Source: Parapristionchus giblindavisi
Lineage: Eukaryota; Nematoda; Chromadorea; Rhabditida; Diplogasteridae
Length of the DNA stretch: 64,000 nt
NCBI GenBank assembly: GCA_943737045.1
Contig: CALSFV010000484.1
Coordinates: 1-64,000 of the forward strand
Reading direction: 5' to 3'
Position numbers and translations under genes: made by a program. Of the stretch, positions 38,936-52,648 are shown in pieces. The stretch's first letter is position 1; each line of letters opens with the position of its first letter. Under the pieces are notes generated by a model. That model was not told the origin of the DNA and did not search any database. It saw only the letters and a program-made list of their open reading frames with translations.

Positions 38936-41900
38936 GATGAGATATACCAGAAAGAGGATGAGATATACCAGAAAGGGGATGAGATATACCAGAAAGAGGA
39001 TGAGATATACCAGATAGAGGATGAGATATACCAGATAGAGGATGAGATATACCAGAAAGGGGATGAGATATACCAGAAAGAGGATGAGATATACCAAAAA
39101 GAGGATGAGATATACCAGAAAGAGGATGAGATATACCAGAAAGAGGATGAGATATACCAGAAAGAGGATGAGATATACCAGAAAGAGGATGAGATATACC
39201 AGAAAGAGGATGAGATATACCAGAAAGAGGATGAGATATACCAGAAAGACGATGAGATATACCAGAAAGGGGATGAGATATACCAGAAAGAGGATGAGAT
39301 ATACCAGAAAGAGGATGAGATATACCAGAAAGAGGATGAGATATACCAGAAAGAGGATGATATATACCAGAAAGAGGATGAGATATACCAGAAAGAGGAT
39401 GAGATATACCAGAAAGAGGATGAGATATACCAGAAAGAGGATGAGATATACCAGAAAGAGGATGAGATATACCAGAAAGAGGATGAGATATACCAGAAAG
39501 AGGATGAGATATACCAGAAAGAGGATGAGATGTACCAGAAAGAGGATGAGATATAACAGAAAGAGGATGAGATATACCAGAAAGAGGATGAGATATACCA
39601 GAAAGGGGATGAGATATACCAGAAAGGGGATGAGATATACCAGAAAGAGGATGAGATATACCAGAAAGACGATGAGATATACCAGAAAGAGGATGAGATA
39701 TACCAGAAAGGGGATGAGATATACCAGAAAGAGGATGAGATATACCAGAAAGAGGATGAGATATACCAGAAAGAGGATGAGATGTACCAGAAAGAGGATG
39801 AGATATAACAGAAAGAGGATGAGATATAACAGAAAGAGGATGAGATATACCAGAAAGAGGATGAGATATACCAGAAAGAGGATGAGATATACCAGAAAGA
39901 GGATGAGATATACCAGAAAGAGGATGAGATATACCAGAAAGAGGATGAGATATACCAGAAAGAGGATGAGATATACCAGAAAGAGGATGAGATATACCAG
40001 AAAGAGGATGAGATATACCAGAAAGAGGATGAGATATACCAGAAAGACGATGAGATATACCAGAAAGGGGATGAGATATACCAGAAAGAGGATGAGATAT
40101 ACCAGAAAGAGGATGAGATATACCAGAAAGAGGATGAGATATACCAGAAAGAGGATGAGATATACCAGAAAGAGGATGAGATATACCAGAAAGAGGATGA
40201 GATATACCAGAAAGAGGATGAGATATACCAGAAAGAGGATGAGATATACCAGAAAGAGGATGAGATATACCAGAAAGAGGATGAGATATACCAGAAAGAG
40301 GATGAGATATACCAGAAAGAGGATGAGATATACCAGAAAGAGGATGAGATATACCAGAAAGAGGATGAGATATACCAGAAAGGGGATGAGATATACCAGA
40401 AAGGGGATGAGATATACCAGAAAGGGGATGAGATATACCAGAAAGGGGATGAGATATACCAGAAAGACGATGAGATATACCAGAAAGACGATGAGATATA
40501 CCAGAAAGGGGATGAGATATACCAGAAAGAGGATGAGATATACCAGAAAGGGGATGAGATATACCAGAAAGAGGATGAGATATACCAGAAAGAGGATGAG
40601 ATGTACCAGAAAGAGGATGAGATATAACAGAAAGAGGATGAGATATACCAGAAAGAGGATGAGATATACCAGAAAGAGGATGAGATATACCAGAAAGAGG
40701 ATGAGATATACCAGAAAGAGGATGAGATATACCAGAAAGACGATGAGATATACCAGAAAGGGGATGAGATATACCAGAAAGAGGATGAGATATACCAGAA
40801 AGAGGATGAGATATACCAGAAAGACGATGAGATATACCAGAAAGGGGATGAGATATACCAGAAAGAGGATGAGATATACCAGAAAGAGGATGAGATATAC
40901 CAGAAAGAGGATGAGATATACCAGAAAGAGGATGAGATATACCAGAAAGAGGATGATATATACCAGAAAGAGGATGAGATATACCAGAAAGAGGATGAGA
41001 TATACCAGAAAGAGGATGAGATATACCAGAAAGAGGATGAGATATACCAGAAAGAGGATGAGATATACCAGAAAGGGGATGAGATATACCAGAAAGAGGA
41101 TGAGATATACCAGAAAGAGGATGAGATATACCAGAAAGACGATGAGATATACCAGAAAGGGATGAGATATACCAGAAAGAGGATGAGATATACCAGAAAG
41201 AGGATGAGATATACCAGAAAGACGATGAGATATACCAGAAAGACGATGAGATATACCAGAAAGGGGATGAGATATACCAGAAAGACGATGAGATATACCA
41301 GAAAGACGATGAGATATACCAGAAAGGGGATGAGATATACCAGAAAGAGGATGAGATATACCAGAAAGGGGATGAGATATACCAGAAAGAGGATGAGATA
41401 TACCAGAAAGAGGATGAGATGTACCAGAAAGAGGATGAGATATAACAGAAAGAGGATGAGATATACCAGAAAGAGGATGAGATATACCAGAAAGAGGATG
41501 AGATATACCAGAAAGAGGATGAGATATACCAGAAAGAGGATGAGATATACCAGAAAGACGATGAGATATACCAGAAAGGGGATGAGATATACCAGAAAGA
41601 GGATGAGATATACCAGAAAGAGGATGAGATATACCAGAAAGACGATGAGATATACCAGAAAGGGGATGAGATATACCAGAAAGAGGATGAGATATACCAG
41701 AAAGAGGATGAGATATACCAGAAAGAGGATGAGATATACCAGAAAGAGGATGATATATACCAGAAAGAGGATGAGATATACCAGAAAGAGGATGAGATAT
41801 ACCAGAAAGAGGATGAGATATACCAGAAAGAGGATGAGATATACCAGAAAGAGGATGAGATATACCAGAAAGAGGATGAGATATACCAGAAAGAGGATGA

Positions 41901-43534
41901 GATATACCAGAAAGAGGATGAGATATACCAGAAAGAGGATGATATATACCAGAAAGAGGATGAGATATACCAGAAAGAGGATGATATATACCAGAAAGAG
42001 GATGAGATATACCAGAAAGAGGATGAGATATACCAGAAAGAGGATGAGATATACCAGAAAGACGATGAGATATACCAGAAAGGGGATGAGATATACCAGA
42101 AAGAGGATGAGATATACCAGAAAGAGGATGAGATATACCAGAAAGAGGATGAGATATACCAGAAAGAGGATGAGATATACCAGAAAGAGGATGATATATA
42201 CCAGAAAGAGGATGAGATATACCAGAAAGAGGATGAGATATACCAGAAAGAGGATGAGATATACCAGAAAGAGGATGAGATATACCAGAAAGAGGATGAG
42301 ATATACCAGAAAGAGGATGAGATATACCAGAAAGAGGATGAGATATACCAGAAAGAGGATGAGATGTACCAGAAAGAGGATGAGATATAACAGAAAGAGG
42401 ATGAGATATACCAGAAAGAGGATGAGATATACCAGAAAGGGGATGAGATATACCAGAAAGGGGATGAGATATACCAGAAAGAGGATGAGATATACCAGAA
42501 AGACGATGAGATATACCAGAAAGGGGATGAGATATACCAGAAAGAGGATGAGATATACCAGAAAGGGGATGAGATATACCAGAAAGAGGATGAGATATAC
42601 CAGAAAGAGGATGAGATATACCAGAAAGAGGATGAGATGTACCAGAAAGAGGATGAGATATAACAGAAAGAGGATGAGATATACCAGAAAGAGGATGAGA
42701 TATACCAGAAAGAGGATGAGATATACCAGAAAGAGGATGAGATATACAGAAAGACGATGAGATATACCAGAAAGGGATGAGATATACCAGAAAGAGGATG
42801 AGATATACCAGAAAGAGGATGAGATATACCAGAAAGAGGATGAGATATACCAGAAAGAGGATGATATATACCAGAAAGAGGATGAGATATACCAGAAAGA
42901 GGATGAGATATACCAGAAAGAGGATGAGATATACCAGAAAGAGGATGAGATATACCAGAAAGAGGATGAGATATACCAGAAAGAGGATGAGATATACCAG
43001 AAAGAGGATGAGATATACCAGAAAGAGGATGAGATATACCAGAAAGAGGATGAGATATACCAGAAAGAGGATGAGATATACCAGAAAGAGGATGAGATAT
43101 ACCAGAAAGAGGATGAGATATACCAGAAAGAGGATGAGATATACCAGAAAGAGGATGAGATATACCAGAAAGGGGATGAGATATACCAGAAAGGGGATGA
43201 GATATACCAGAAAGGGGATGAGATATACCAGAAAGACGATGAGATATACCAGAAAGGGGATGAGATATACCAGAAAGAGGATGAGATATACCAGAAAGGG
43301 GATGAGATATACCAGAAAGAGGATGAGATATACCAGAAAGAGGATGAGATATACCAGAAAGAGGATGAGATGTACCAGAAAGAGGATGAGATATAACAGA
43401 AAGAGGATGAGATATACCAGAAAGAGGATGAGATATACCAGAAAGAGGATGAGATATACCAGAAAGAGGATGAGATATACCAGAAAGGGGATGAGATATA
43501 CCAGAAAGGGGATGAGATATACCAGAAAGGGGAT
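38936..43534 (+). repeat. 21-bp array between spacers 7 and 8
   Basis: 219 units, three bases short (near 41159, 42746 and 42774). The I unit of the right-flank barcode is duplicated (39011 and 39032). Several GATG-TACC/TAA pairs occur, one with two TAA units in succession (near 39806 and 39827), and pairs of D units are frequent around 40.4-41.4 kb. Confidence 0.94.
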
Positions 43535-43788
43535 TGCGGTGTTACATTTCGAAACGGGTGACGTGTCCGTCAACTTCAATTTTGAAGTGTGGTGGGTCTC
43601 GAGTGGAAAAACCCTGATAAACAATTGGAATACGGTAAGAAGTTACCGTAACCATCGATCAATATGTGTTGACTACCGTAACTTTTTACAGTAATTTCAT
43701 GACCCATCAGGGTTTTCCACTCGAGACACAAAACACTCCGAAATTGAAGTTGACGGACACGTCACCCGTTTCGAAATGTAACACCGCA
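43535..43788 (+). repeat. Palindromic spacer, copy 8
   Basis: 254 bp, one A longer than the others in the A-run of the left arm (near 43607). Its right flank is E E E E D G E E, not the E G E I G E K seen at every other copy, although the flanking GAT is intact. Confidence 0.94.
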
Positions 43789-44670
43789 GATGAGATATAC
43801 CAGAAAGAGGATGAGATATACCAGAAAGAGGATGAGATATACCAGAAAGAGGATGAGATATACCAGAAAGACGATGAGATATACCAGAAAGGGGATGAGA
43901 TATACCAGAAAGAGGATGAGATATACCAGAAAGAGGATGAGATATACCAGAAAGAGGATGAGATATACCAGAAAGAGGATGATATATACCAGAAAGAGGA
44001 TGAGATATACCAGAAAGAGGATGAGATATACCAGAAAGAGGATGAGATATACCAGAAAGAGGATGAGATATACCAGAAAGAGGATGAGATATACCAGAAA
44101 GAGGATGAGATATACCAGAAAGAGGATGAGATATACCAGAAAGAGGATGAGATATACCAGAAAGAGGATGAGATATACCAGAAAGAGGATGAGATATACC
44201 AGAAAGAGGATGAGATATACCAGAAAGAGGATGAGATATACCAGAAAGAGGATGAGATATACCAGAAAGAGGATGAGATATACCAGAAAGAGGATGAGAT
44301 ATACCAGAAAGGGATGAGATATACCAGAAAAGGGGATGAGATATACCAGAAAGGGGATGAGATATACCAGAAAGGACGATGAGATATACCAGAAAGGGGA
44401 TGAGATATACCAGAAAGAGGATGAGATATACAGAAAGGGATGAGATATACCAGAAAGAGGATGAGATATACCAGAAAGAGATGAGATATACCAGAAAGAG
44501 GATGAGATGTACCAGAAAGAGGATGAGATATAACAGAAAGAGGATGAGATATACCAGAAAGAGGATGAGATATACCAGAAAGAGGATGAGATATACCAGA
44601 AAGAGGATGAGATATACAGAAAGGGGATGAGATATACCAGAAAGGGGATGAGATATACCAGAAAGGGGAT
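43789..44670 (+). repeat. 21-bp array between spacers 8 and 9
   Basis: 42 units, net three bases short, with several irregular units between 44.3 and 44.65 kb (near 44313, 44373, 44431, 44440, 44480 and 44617). It has a long uninterrupted run of E units from about 43985 to 44310. Confidence 0.93.
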
Positions 44671-44923
44671 TGCGGTGTTACATTTCGAAACGGGTGACGT
44701 GTCCGTCAACTTCAATTTTGAAGTGTGGTGGGTCTCGAGTGGAAAACCCTGATAAACAATTGGAATACGGTAAGAAGTTACCGTAACCATCGATCAATAT
44801 GTGTTGACTACCGTAACTTTTTACAGTAATTTCATGACCCATCAGGGTTTTCCACTCGAGACACAAAACACTCCGAAATTGAAGTTGACGGACACGTCAC
44901 CCGTTTCGAAATGTAACACCGCA
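44671..44923 (+). repeat. Palindromic spacer, copy 9
   Basis: 253 bp with GAT flanks and CCGTAAC centre; the normal right-flank barcode returns here. Confidence 0.95.
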
Positions 44924-47900
44924 GATGAGATATACCAGAAAGAGGATGAGATATACCAGAAAGGGGATGAGATATACCAGAAAGAGGATGAGATATACCA
45001 GATAGAGGATGAGATATACCAGAAAGGGGATGAGATATACCAGAAAGAGGATGAGATATACCAAAAAGAGGATGAGATATACCAGAAAGAGGATGAGATA
45101 TACCAGAAAGAGGATGAGATATACCAGAAAGAGGATGAGATATACCAGAAAGAGGATGAGATATACCAGAAAGAGGATGAGATATACCAGAAAGAGGATG
45201 AGATATACCATAAAGAGGATGTGATATACCAGAAAGAGGATGAGATATACCAGAAAGAGGATGAGATATACCAGAAAGAGGATGAGATATACCAGAAAGA
45301 GGATGAGATATACCAGAAAGGGGATGAGATATAGCAGAAAGGGGATGAGATATACCAGGAAGAGGATGAGATATACCAGAAAGAGGATGAGATATACCAG
45401 AAAGAGGATGAGATATACCAGAAAGAGGATGAGATATACCAGAAAGGGGATGAGATATACCAGATAGGGGATGAGATATACCAGAAAGGGGATGAGATAT
45501 ACCAGAAAGGGGATGAGATATACCAGAAAGAGAAGAGATATACCAGAAAGGGGATGAGATATACCAGAAAGAGGATGAGATATACCAGAAAGAGGATGAG
45601 ATATTCCAGAAAGAGGATGAGATATACCAGAAAGAGGATGAGATATACCAGAAAGAGGATGAGATATACCAGAAAGGGGATGAGATATACCAGAAAGGGA
45701 TGAGATATACCAGAAAGAGGATGAGATATACCAGAAAGAGGATGAGATATACCAGAAAGAGGATGAGATATACCAGAAAGAGGATGAGATATACCAGAAA
45801 GAGGATGAGATATACCAGAAAGAGGATGAGATATACCAGAAAGAGGATGAGATATACCAGAAAGAGGATGAGATATACCAGAAAGAGGATGAGATATACC
45901 AGAAAGACGATGAGATATACCAGAAAGGGGATGAGATATACCAGAAAGAGGATGAGATATACCAGAAAGAGGATGAGATATACCAGAAAGAGGATGAGAT
46001 ATACCAGAAAGAGGATGATATATACCAGAAAGAGGATGAGATATACCAGAAAGAGGATGAGATATACCAGAAAGAGGATGAGATATACCAGAAAGAGGAT
46101 GAGATATACCAGAAAGAGGATGAGATATACCAGAAAGAGGATGAGATATACCAGAAAGAGGATGAGATATACCAGAAAGAGGATGAGATATACCAGAAAG
46201 GGGATGAGATATACCAGAAAGGGGATGCGATATACCAGAAAGGGGATGAGATATACCAGAAAGAGGATGAGATAAAAGAAAGAGGATGAGATATACCAGA
46301 CAGAGGATGAGATATACCAGAAAGAGGATGAGATATACCAGAAAGAGGATGAGATATACCAGAAAGAGGATGAGATATACCAGAAAGAGGATGAGATATA
46401 CCAGAAAGAGGATGAGATATACCAGAAAGAGGATGAGATATACCAGAAAGAGGATGAGATATACCAGAAGGGGATGAGATATACCAGAAAGGGGATGAGA
46501 TATACCAGGAAGAGGATGAGATATACCAGAAAGAGGATGAGATATACCAGAAAGACGATGAGCTATACCAGAAAGAGGATGAGATATACCAGAAAGAGGA
46601 TGATATATACCAGAAAGAGGATGATATATACCAGAAAGAGGATGAGATATACCAGAAAGAGGATGAGATATACCAGAAAGAGGATGAGATATACCAGAAA
46701 GAGGATGAGATATACCAGAAAGAGGATGAGATATACCAGAAAGAGGATGAGATATACCAGAAAGAGGATGAGATATACCAGAAAGAGGATGAGATATACC
46801 AGAAAGACGATGAGATATACCAGAAAGGGGATGAGATATACCAGAAGAGGATGAGATATACCAGAAAGAGGATGAGATATACCAGAAAGAGGATGAGATA
46901 TACCAGAAAGAGGATGATATATACCAGAAAGAGGATGAGATATACCAGAAAGAGGATGAGATATACCAGAAAGAGGATGAGATATACCAGAAAGAGGATG
47001 AGATATACCAGAAAGAGGATGAGATATACCAGAAAGAGGATGACATATACCAGAAAGAGGATGAGATATACCAGAAAGAGGATGAGATATACCAGAAAGG
47101 GGATGAGATATACCAGAAAGGGGATGAGATATACCAGAAAGGGGATGAGATATACCAGAAAGAGGATGAGATATACCAGAAAGAGGATGAGATATACCAG
47201 AAAGACGATGAGATATACCAGAAAGGGGATGAGATATACCAGAAAGGGATGAGATATACCAGAAAGAGGATGAGATATACCAGAAAGAGGATGAGATATA
47301 CCAGAAAGAGGATGAGATGTACCAGAAAGAGGATGAGATATAACAGAAAGAGGATGAGATATACCAGAAAGAGGATGAGATATACCAGAAAGGGGATGAG
47401 ATATACCAGAAAGGGGATGAGATATACCAGAAAGAGGATGAGATATACCAGAAAGACGATGAGATATACCAGAAAGGGGATGAGATATACCAGAAAGAGG
47501 ATGAGATATACCAGAAAGGGGATGAGATATACCAGAAAGAGGATGAGATATACCAGAAAGAGGATGAGATATACCAGAAAGAGGATGAGATGTACCAGAA
47601 AGAGGATGAGATATAACAGAAAGAGATGAGATATACCAGAAAGAGGATGAGATATACCAGAAAGAGGATGAGATATACCAGAAAGAGGATGAGATATACC
47701 AGAAAGAGGATGAGATATACCAGAAAGAGGATGAGATATACCAGAAAGAGGATGATATATACCAGAAAGAGGATGAGATATACCAGAAGAGATGAGATAT
47801 ACCAGAAAGAGGATGAGATATACCAGAAAGAGGATGAGATATACCAGAAAGAGGATGAGATATACCAGAAAGAGGATGAGATATACCAGAAAGAGGATGA

Positions 47901-49322
47901 GATATACCAGAAAGAGGATGAGATATACCAGAAAGGGGATGAGATATACCAGAAAGGGGATGAGATATACCAGAAAGGGGATGAGATATACCAGAAAGAG
48001 GATGAGATATACCAGAAAGAGGATGAGATATACCAGAAAGACGATGAGATATACCAGAAAGGGGATGAGATATACCAGAAAGGGGATGAGATATACCAGA
48101 AAGAGGATGAGATATACCAGAAAGAGGATGAGATATACCAGAAAGAGGATGAGATATACCAGAAAGAGATGAGATATACCAGAAAGAGGATGAGATGTAC
48201 CAGAAAGAGGATGAGATATAACAGAAAGGGGATGAGATATACCAGAAAGGTGATGAGATATACCAGAAAGGGGATGAGATATACCAGAAAGAGGATGAGA
48301 TATACCAGAAAGAGGATGAGATATACCAGAAAGAGGATGAGATGTACCAGAAAGAGGATGAGATATAACAGAAAGAGGATGAGATATACCAGAAAGAGGA
48401 TGAGATATACCAGAAAGAGGATGAGATATACCAGAAAGAGGATGAGATATACCAGAAAGAGGATGAGATATACCAGAAAGAGGATGAGATATACCAGAAA
48501 GAGGATGAGATATACCAGAAAGAGGATGAGATATACCAGAAAGAGGATGAGATATACCAGAAAGAGGATGAGATATACCAGAAAGGGATGAGATATACCA
48601 GAAAGGGGATGAGATATACCAGAAAGGGGATGAGATATACCAGAAAGAGGATGAGATATACCAGAAAGAGGATGAGATATACCAGAAAGACGATGAGATA
48701 TACCAGAAAGGGATGAGATATACCAGAAAGGGGATGAGATATACCAGAAAGAGGATGAGATATACCAGAAAGAGGATGAGATATACCAGAAAGAGGATGA
48801 GATATACCAGAAAGAGGATGAGATATACCAGAAAGAGGATGAGATGTACCAGAAAGAGGATGAGATATAACAGAAAGGGGATGAGATATACCAGAAAGGT
48901 GATGAGATATACCAGAAAGGGGATGAGATATACCAGAAAGAGGATGAGATATACCAGAAAGAGGATGAGATATACCAGAAAGAGGATGAGATGTACCAGA
49001 AAGAGGATGAGATATAACAGAAAGAGGATGAGATATACCAGAAAGAGGATGAGATATACCAGAAAGAGGATGAGATATACCAGAAAGAGGATGAGATATA
49101 CCAGAAAGAGGATGAGATATACCAGAAAGAGGATGAGATGTACCAGAAAGAGGATGAGATATAACAGAAAGGGATGAGATATACCAGAAAGGGGATGAGA
49201 TATACCAGAAAGAGGATGAGATATACCAGAAAGAGGATGAGATATACCAGAAAGAGGATGAGATATACCAGAAAGGGGATGAGATATACCAGAAAGGGGA
49301 TGAGATATACCAGAAAGGGGAT
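44924..49322 (+). repeat. 21-bp array between spacers 9 and 10
   Basis: About 210 units, 14 bases short in total (losses near 45530, 45699, 46274, 46468, 46844, 47248, 47625, 47788, 48168, 48588, 48710 and 49167). The first 0.55 kb follows the order seen after spacers 1-4 (K unit, CATAAAG/GATGTGAT, TAG unit, ATAGGGG unit). The stretch near 45.5-46.9 kb resembles the core array, including a CTAT marker at 46563, the only one right of 32 kb. Confidence 0.93.
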
Positions 49323-49574
49323 TGCGGTGTTACATTTCGAAACGGGTGACGTGTCCGTCAACTTCAATTTTGAAGTGTGGTGGGTCTCGAGTGGAAAACC
49401 CTGATAAACAATTGGAATACGGTAAGAAGTTACCGTAACCATCGATCAATATGTGTTGACTACCGTAACTTTTTACAGTAATTTCATGACCCATCAGGTT
49501 TTCCACTCGAGACACAAAACACTCCGAAATTGAAGTTGACGGACACGTCACCCGTTTCGAAATGTAACACCGCA
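49323..49574 (+). repeat. Palindromic spacer, copy 10
   Basis: 252 bp; one G is missing in the right arm (CATCAGGTTTT near 49497). GAT flanks intact. Confidence 0.94.
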
Positions 49575-50645
49575 GATGAGATATACCAGAAAGAGGATGA
49601 GATATACCAGAAAGGGGATGAGATATACCAGAAAGAGGATGAGATATACCAGATAGAGGATGAGATATACCAGAAAGGGGATGAGATATACCAGAAAGAG
49701 GATGAGATATACCAAAAAGAGGATGAGATATACCAGAAAGAGGATGAGATATACCAGAAAGAGGATGAGATATACCAGAAAGAGGATGAGATATACCAGA
49801 AAGAGGATGAGATATACCAGAAAGAGGATGAGATATACCAGAAAGAGGATGAGATATACCATAAAGAGGATGTGATATACCAGAAAGAGGATGAGATATA
49901 CCAGAAAGAGGATGAGATATACCAGAAAGAGGATGAGATATACCAGAAAGAGGATGAGATATACCAGAAAGGGGATGAGATATAGCAGAAAGGGGATGAG
50001 ATATACCAGGAAGAGGATGAGATATACCAGAAAGAGGATGAGATATACCAGAAAGAGGATGAGATATACCAGAAAGAGGATGAGATATACCAGAAAGGGG
50101 ATGAGATATACCAGAAAGGGATGAGATATACCAGAAAGGGGATGAGATATACCAGAAAGAGGATGAGATATACCAGAAAGAGGATGAGATATACCAGAAA
50201 GACGATGAGATATACCAGAAAGGGGATGAGATATACCAGAAAGGGGATGAGATATACCAGAAAGAGGATGAGATATACCAGAAAGAGGATGAGATATACC
50301 AGAAAGAGGATGAGATATACCAGAAAGAGGATGAGATGTACCAGAAAGAGGATGAGATATACCAGAAAGGGGATGAGATATACCAGAAAGGGATGAGATA
50401 TACCAGAAAGAGGATGAGATATACCAGAAAGAGGATGAGATATACCAGAAAGAGGATGAGATGTACCAGAAAGAGGATGAGATATAACAGAAAGGGATGA
50501 GATATACCAGAAAGGGGATGAGATATACCAGAAAGAGGATGAGATATACCAGAAAGAGGATGAGATATACCAGAAAGAGGATGAGATATACCAGAAAGAG
50601 GATGAGATATACCAGAAAGGGGATGAGATATACCAGAAAGGGTAT
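49575..50645 (+). repeat. 21-bp array between spacers 10 and 11
   Basis: 51 units, three bases short (GGG-ATG near 50119, 50391 and 50487). Standard right-flank barcode, then CATAAAG/GATGTGAT (49860), a TAG unit (49982), one D unit, GATG-TACC units, a TAA unit, and closing G G. Confidence 0.94.
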
Positions 50646-50897
50646 TGCGGTGTTACATTTCGAAACGGGTGACGTGTCCGTCAACTTCAATTTTGAAGTG
50701 TGGTGGGTCTCGAGTGGAAAACCCTGATAAACAATTGGAATACGGTAAGAAGTTACCGTAACCATCGATCAATATGTGTTGACTACGTAACTTTTTACAG
50801 TAATTTCATGACCCATCAGGGTTTTCCACTCGAGACACAAAACACTCCGAAATTGAAGTTGACGGACACGTCACCCGTTTCGAAATGTAACACCGCA
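50646..50897 (+). repeat. Palindromic spacer, copy 11
   Basis: 252 bp; one C is missing in the centre (GACTACGTAAC near 50786). It is the only copy whose left flanking triplet is TAT instead of GAT, a single G to T change; the right GAT is intact. Confidence 0.94.
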
Positions 50898-51909
50898 GAT
50901 GAGATATACCAGAAAGAGGATGAGATATACCAGAAAGGGGATGAGATATACCAGAAAGAGGATGAGATATACCAGATAGAGGATGAGATATACCAGAAAG
51001 GGGATGAGATATACCAGAAAGAGGATGAGATATACCAAAAAGAGGATGAGATATACCAGAAAGAGGATGAGATATACCAGAAAGAGGATGAGATATACCA
51101 GAAAGAGGATGAGATATAACAGAAAGAGGATGAGATATACCAGAAAGAGGATGAGATATACCAGAAAGAGGATGAGATATACCAGAAAGAGGATGAGATA
51201 TACCAGAAAGACGATGAGATATACCAGAAAGGGGATGAGATATACCAGAAAGAGGATGAGATATACCAGAAAGAGGATGAGATATACCAGAAAGAGGATG
51301 AGATATACCAGAAAGAGGATGAGATATACCAGAAAGAGGATGAGATATACCAGAAAGAGGATGAGATATACCAGAAAGAGGATGAGATATACCAGAAAGA
51401 GGATGAGATATACCAGAAAGAGGATGAGATATACCAGAAAGAGGATGAGATATACCAGAAAGGGGATGAGATATACCAGAAAGGGGATGAGATATACCAG
51501 AAAGGGGATGAGATATACCAGAAAGAGGATGAGATATACCAGAAAGAGGATGAGATATACCAGAAAGACGATGAGATATACCAGAAAGGGGATGAGATAT
51601 ACCAGAAAGGGGATGATATATACCAGAAAGAGGATGAGATATACCAGAAAGAGGATGAGATATACCAGAAAGAGGATGAGATATACCAGAAAGAGGATGA
51701 GATATACCAGAAAGAGGATGAGATGTACCAGAAAGAGGATGAGATATAACAGAAAGGGGATGAGATATACCAGAAAGGGGATGAGATATACCAGAAAGAG
51801 GATGAGATATACCAGAAAGAGGATGAGATATACCAGAAAGAGGATGAGATATACCAGAAAGGGGATGAGATATACCAGAAAAGGGGATGAGATATACCAG
51901 AAAGGGGAT
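50898..51909 (+). repeat. 21-bp array between spacers 11 and 12
   Basis: 48 units with one extra A (near 51880). After the usual barcode there is a TAA unit near 51117 where other copies have an E unit, and a GATGATAT unit near 51615. Closes with G G G. Confidence 0.94.
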
Positions 51910-52162
51910 TGCGGTGTTACATTTCGAAACGGGTGACGTGTCCGTCAACTTCAATTTTGAAGTGTGGTGGGTCTCGAGTGGAAAACCCTGATAAACAATT
52001 GGAATACGGTAAGAAGTTACCGTAACCATCGATCAATATGTGTTGACTACCGTAACTTTTTACAGTAATTTCATGACCCATCAGGGTTTTCCACTCGAGA
52101 CACAAAACACTCCGAAATTGAAGTTGACGGACACGTCACCCGTTTCGAAATGTAACACCGCA
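51910..52162 (+). repeat. Palindromic spacer, copy 12
   Basis: 253 bp with GAT flanks; left end of the shortest spacer-to-spacer interval in the window (486 bp). Confidence 0.95.
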
Positions 52163-52395
52163 GATGAGATATACCAGAAAGAGGATGAGATATACCAGAA
52201 AGGGGATGAGATATACCAGAAAGAGGATGAGATATACCAGATAGAGGATGAGATATACCAGAAAGGGGATGAGATATACCAGAAAGAGGATGAGATATAC
52301 CAAAAAGAGGATGAGATATACCAGAAAGAGGATGAGATATACCAGAAAGGGGATGAGATATACCAGAAAGGGGATGAGATATACCAGAAAGGGAT
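52163..52395 (+). repeat. Minimal 11-unit array between spacers 12 and 13
   Basis: Only 11 units, one base short: E G E I G E K E G G G. This is exactly the conserved right flank of one spacer joined to the conserved G G G left flank of the next, with all variable array removed. Confidence 0.95.
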
Positions 52396-52648
52396 TGCGG
52401 TGTTACATTTCGAAACGGGTGACGTGTCCGTCAACTTCAATTTTGAAGTGTGGGTGGTCTCGAGTGGAAAACCCTGATAAACAATTGGAATACGGTAAGA
52501 AGTTACCGTAACCATCGATCAATATGTGTTGACTACCGTAACTTTTTACAGTAATTTCATGACCCATCAGGGTTTTCCACTCGAGACACAAAACACTCCG
52601 AAATTGAAGTTGACGGACACGTCACCCGTTTCGAAATGTAACACCGCA
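52396..52648 (+). repeat. Palindromic spacer, copy 13
   Basis: 253 bp with GAT flanks. In the left arm GTGGTGGG is changed to GTGGGTGG (near 52449-52456), a one-base rearrangement without change in length. Confidence 0.94.

Noticed and set aside
38909..43624. 1,571-codon minus-strand frame switching among LFLVYLI, SSFWYIS and HPLSGIS
   Set aside because: The switches mark one-base indels. A real protein would not tolerate three unrelated repeat phases.
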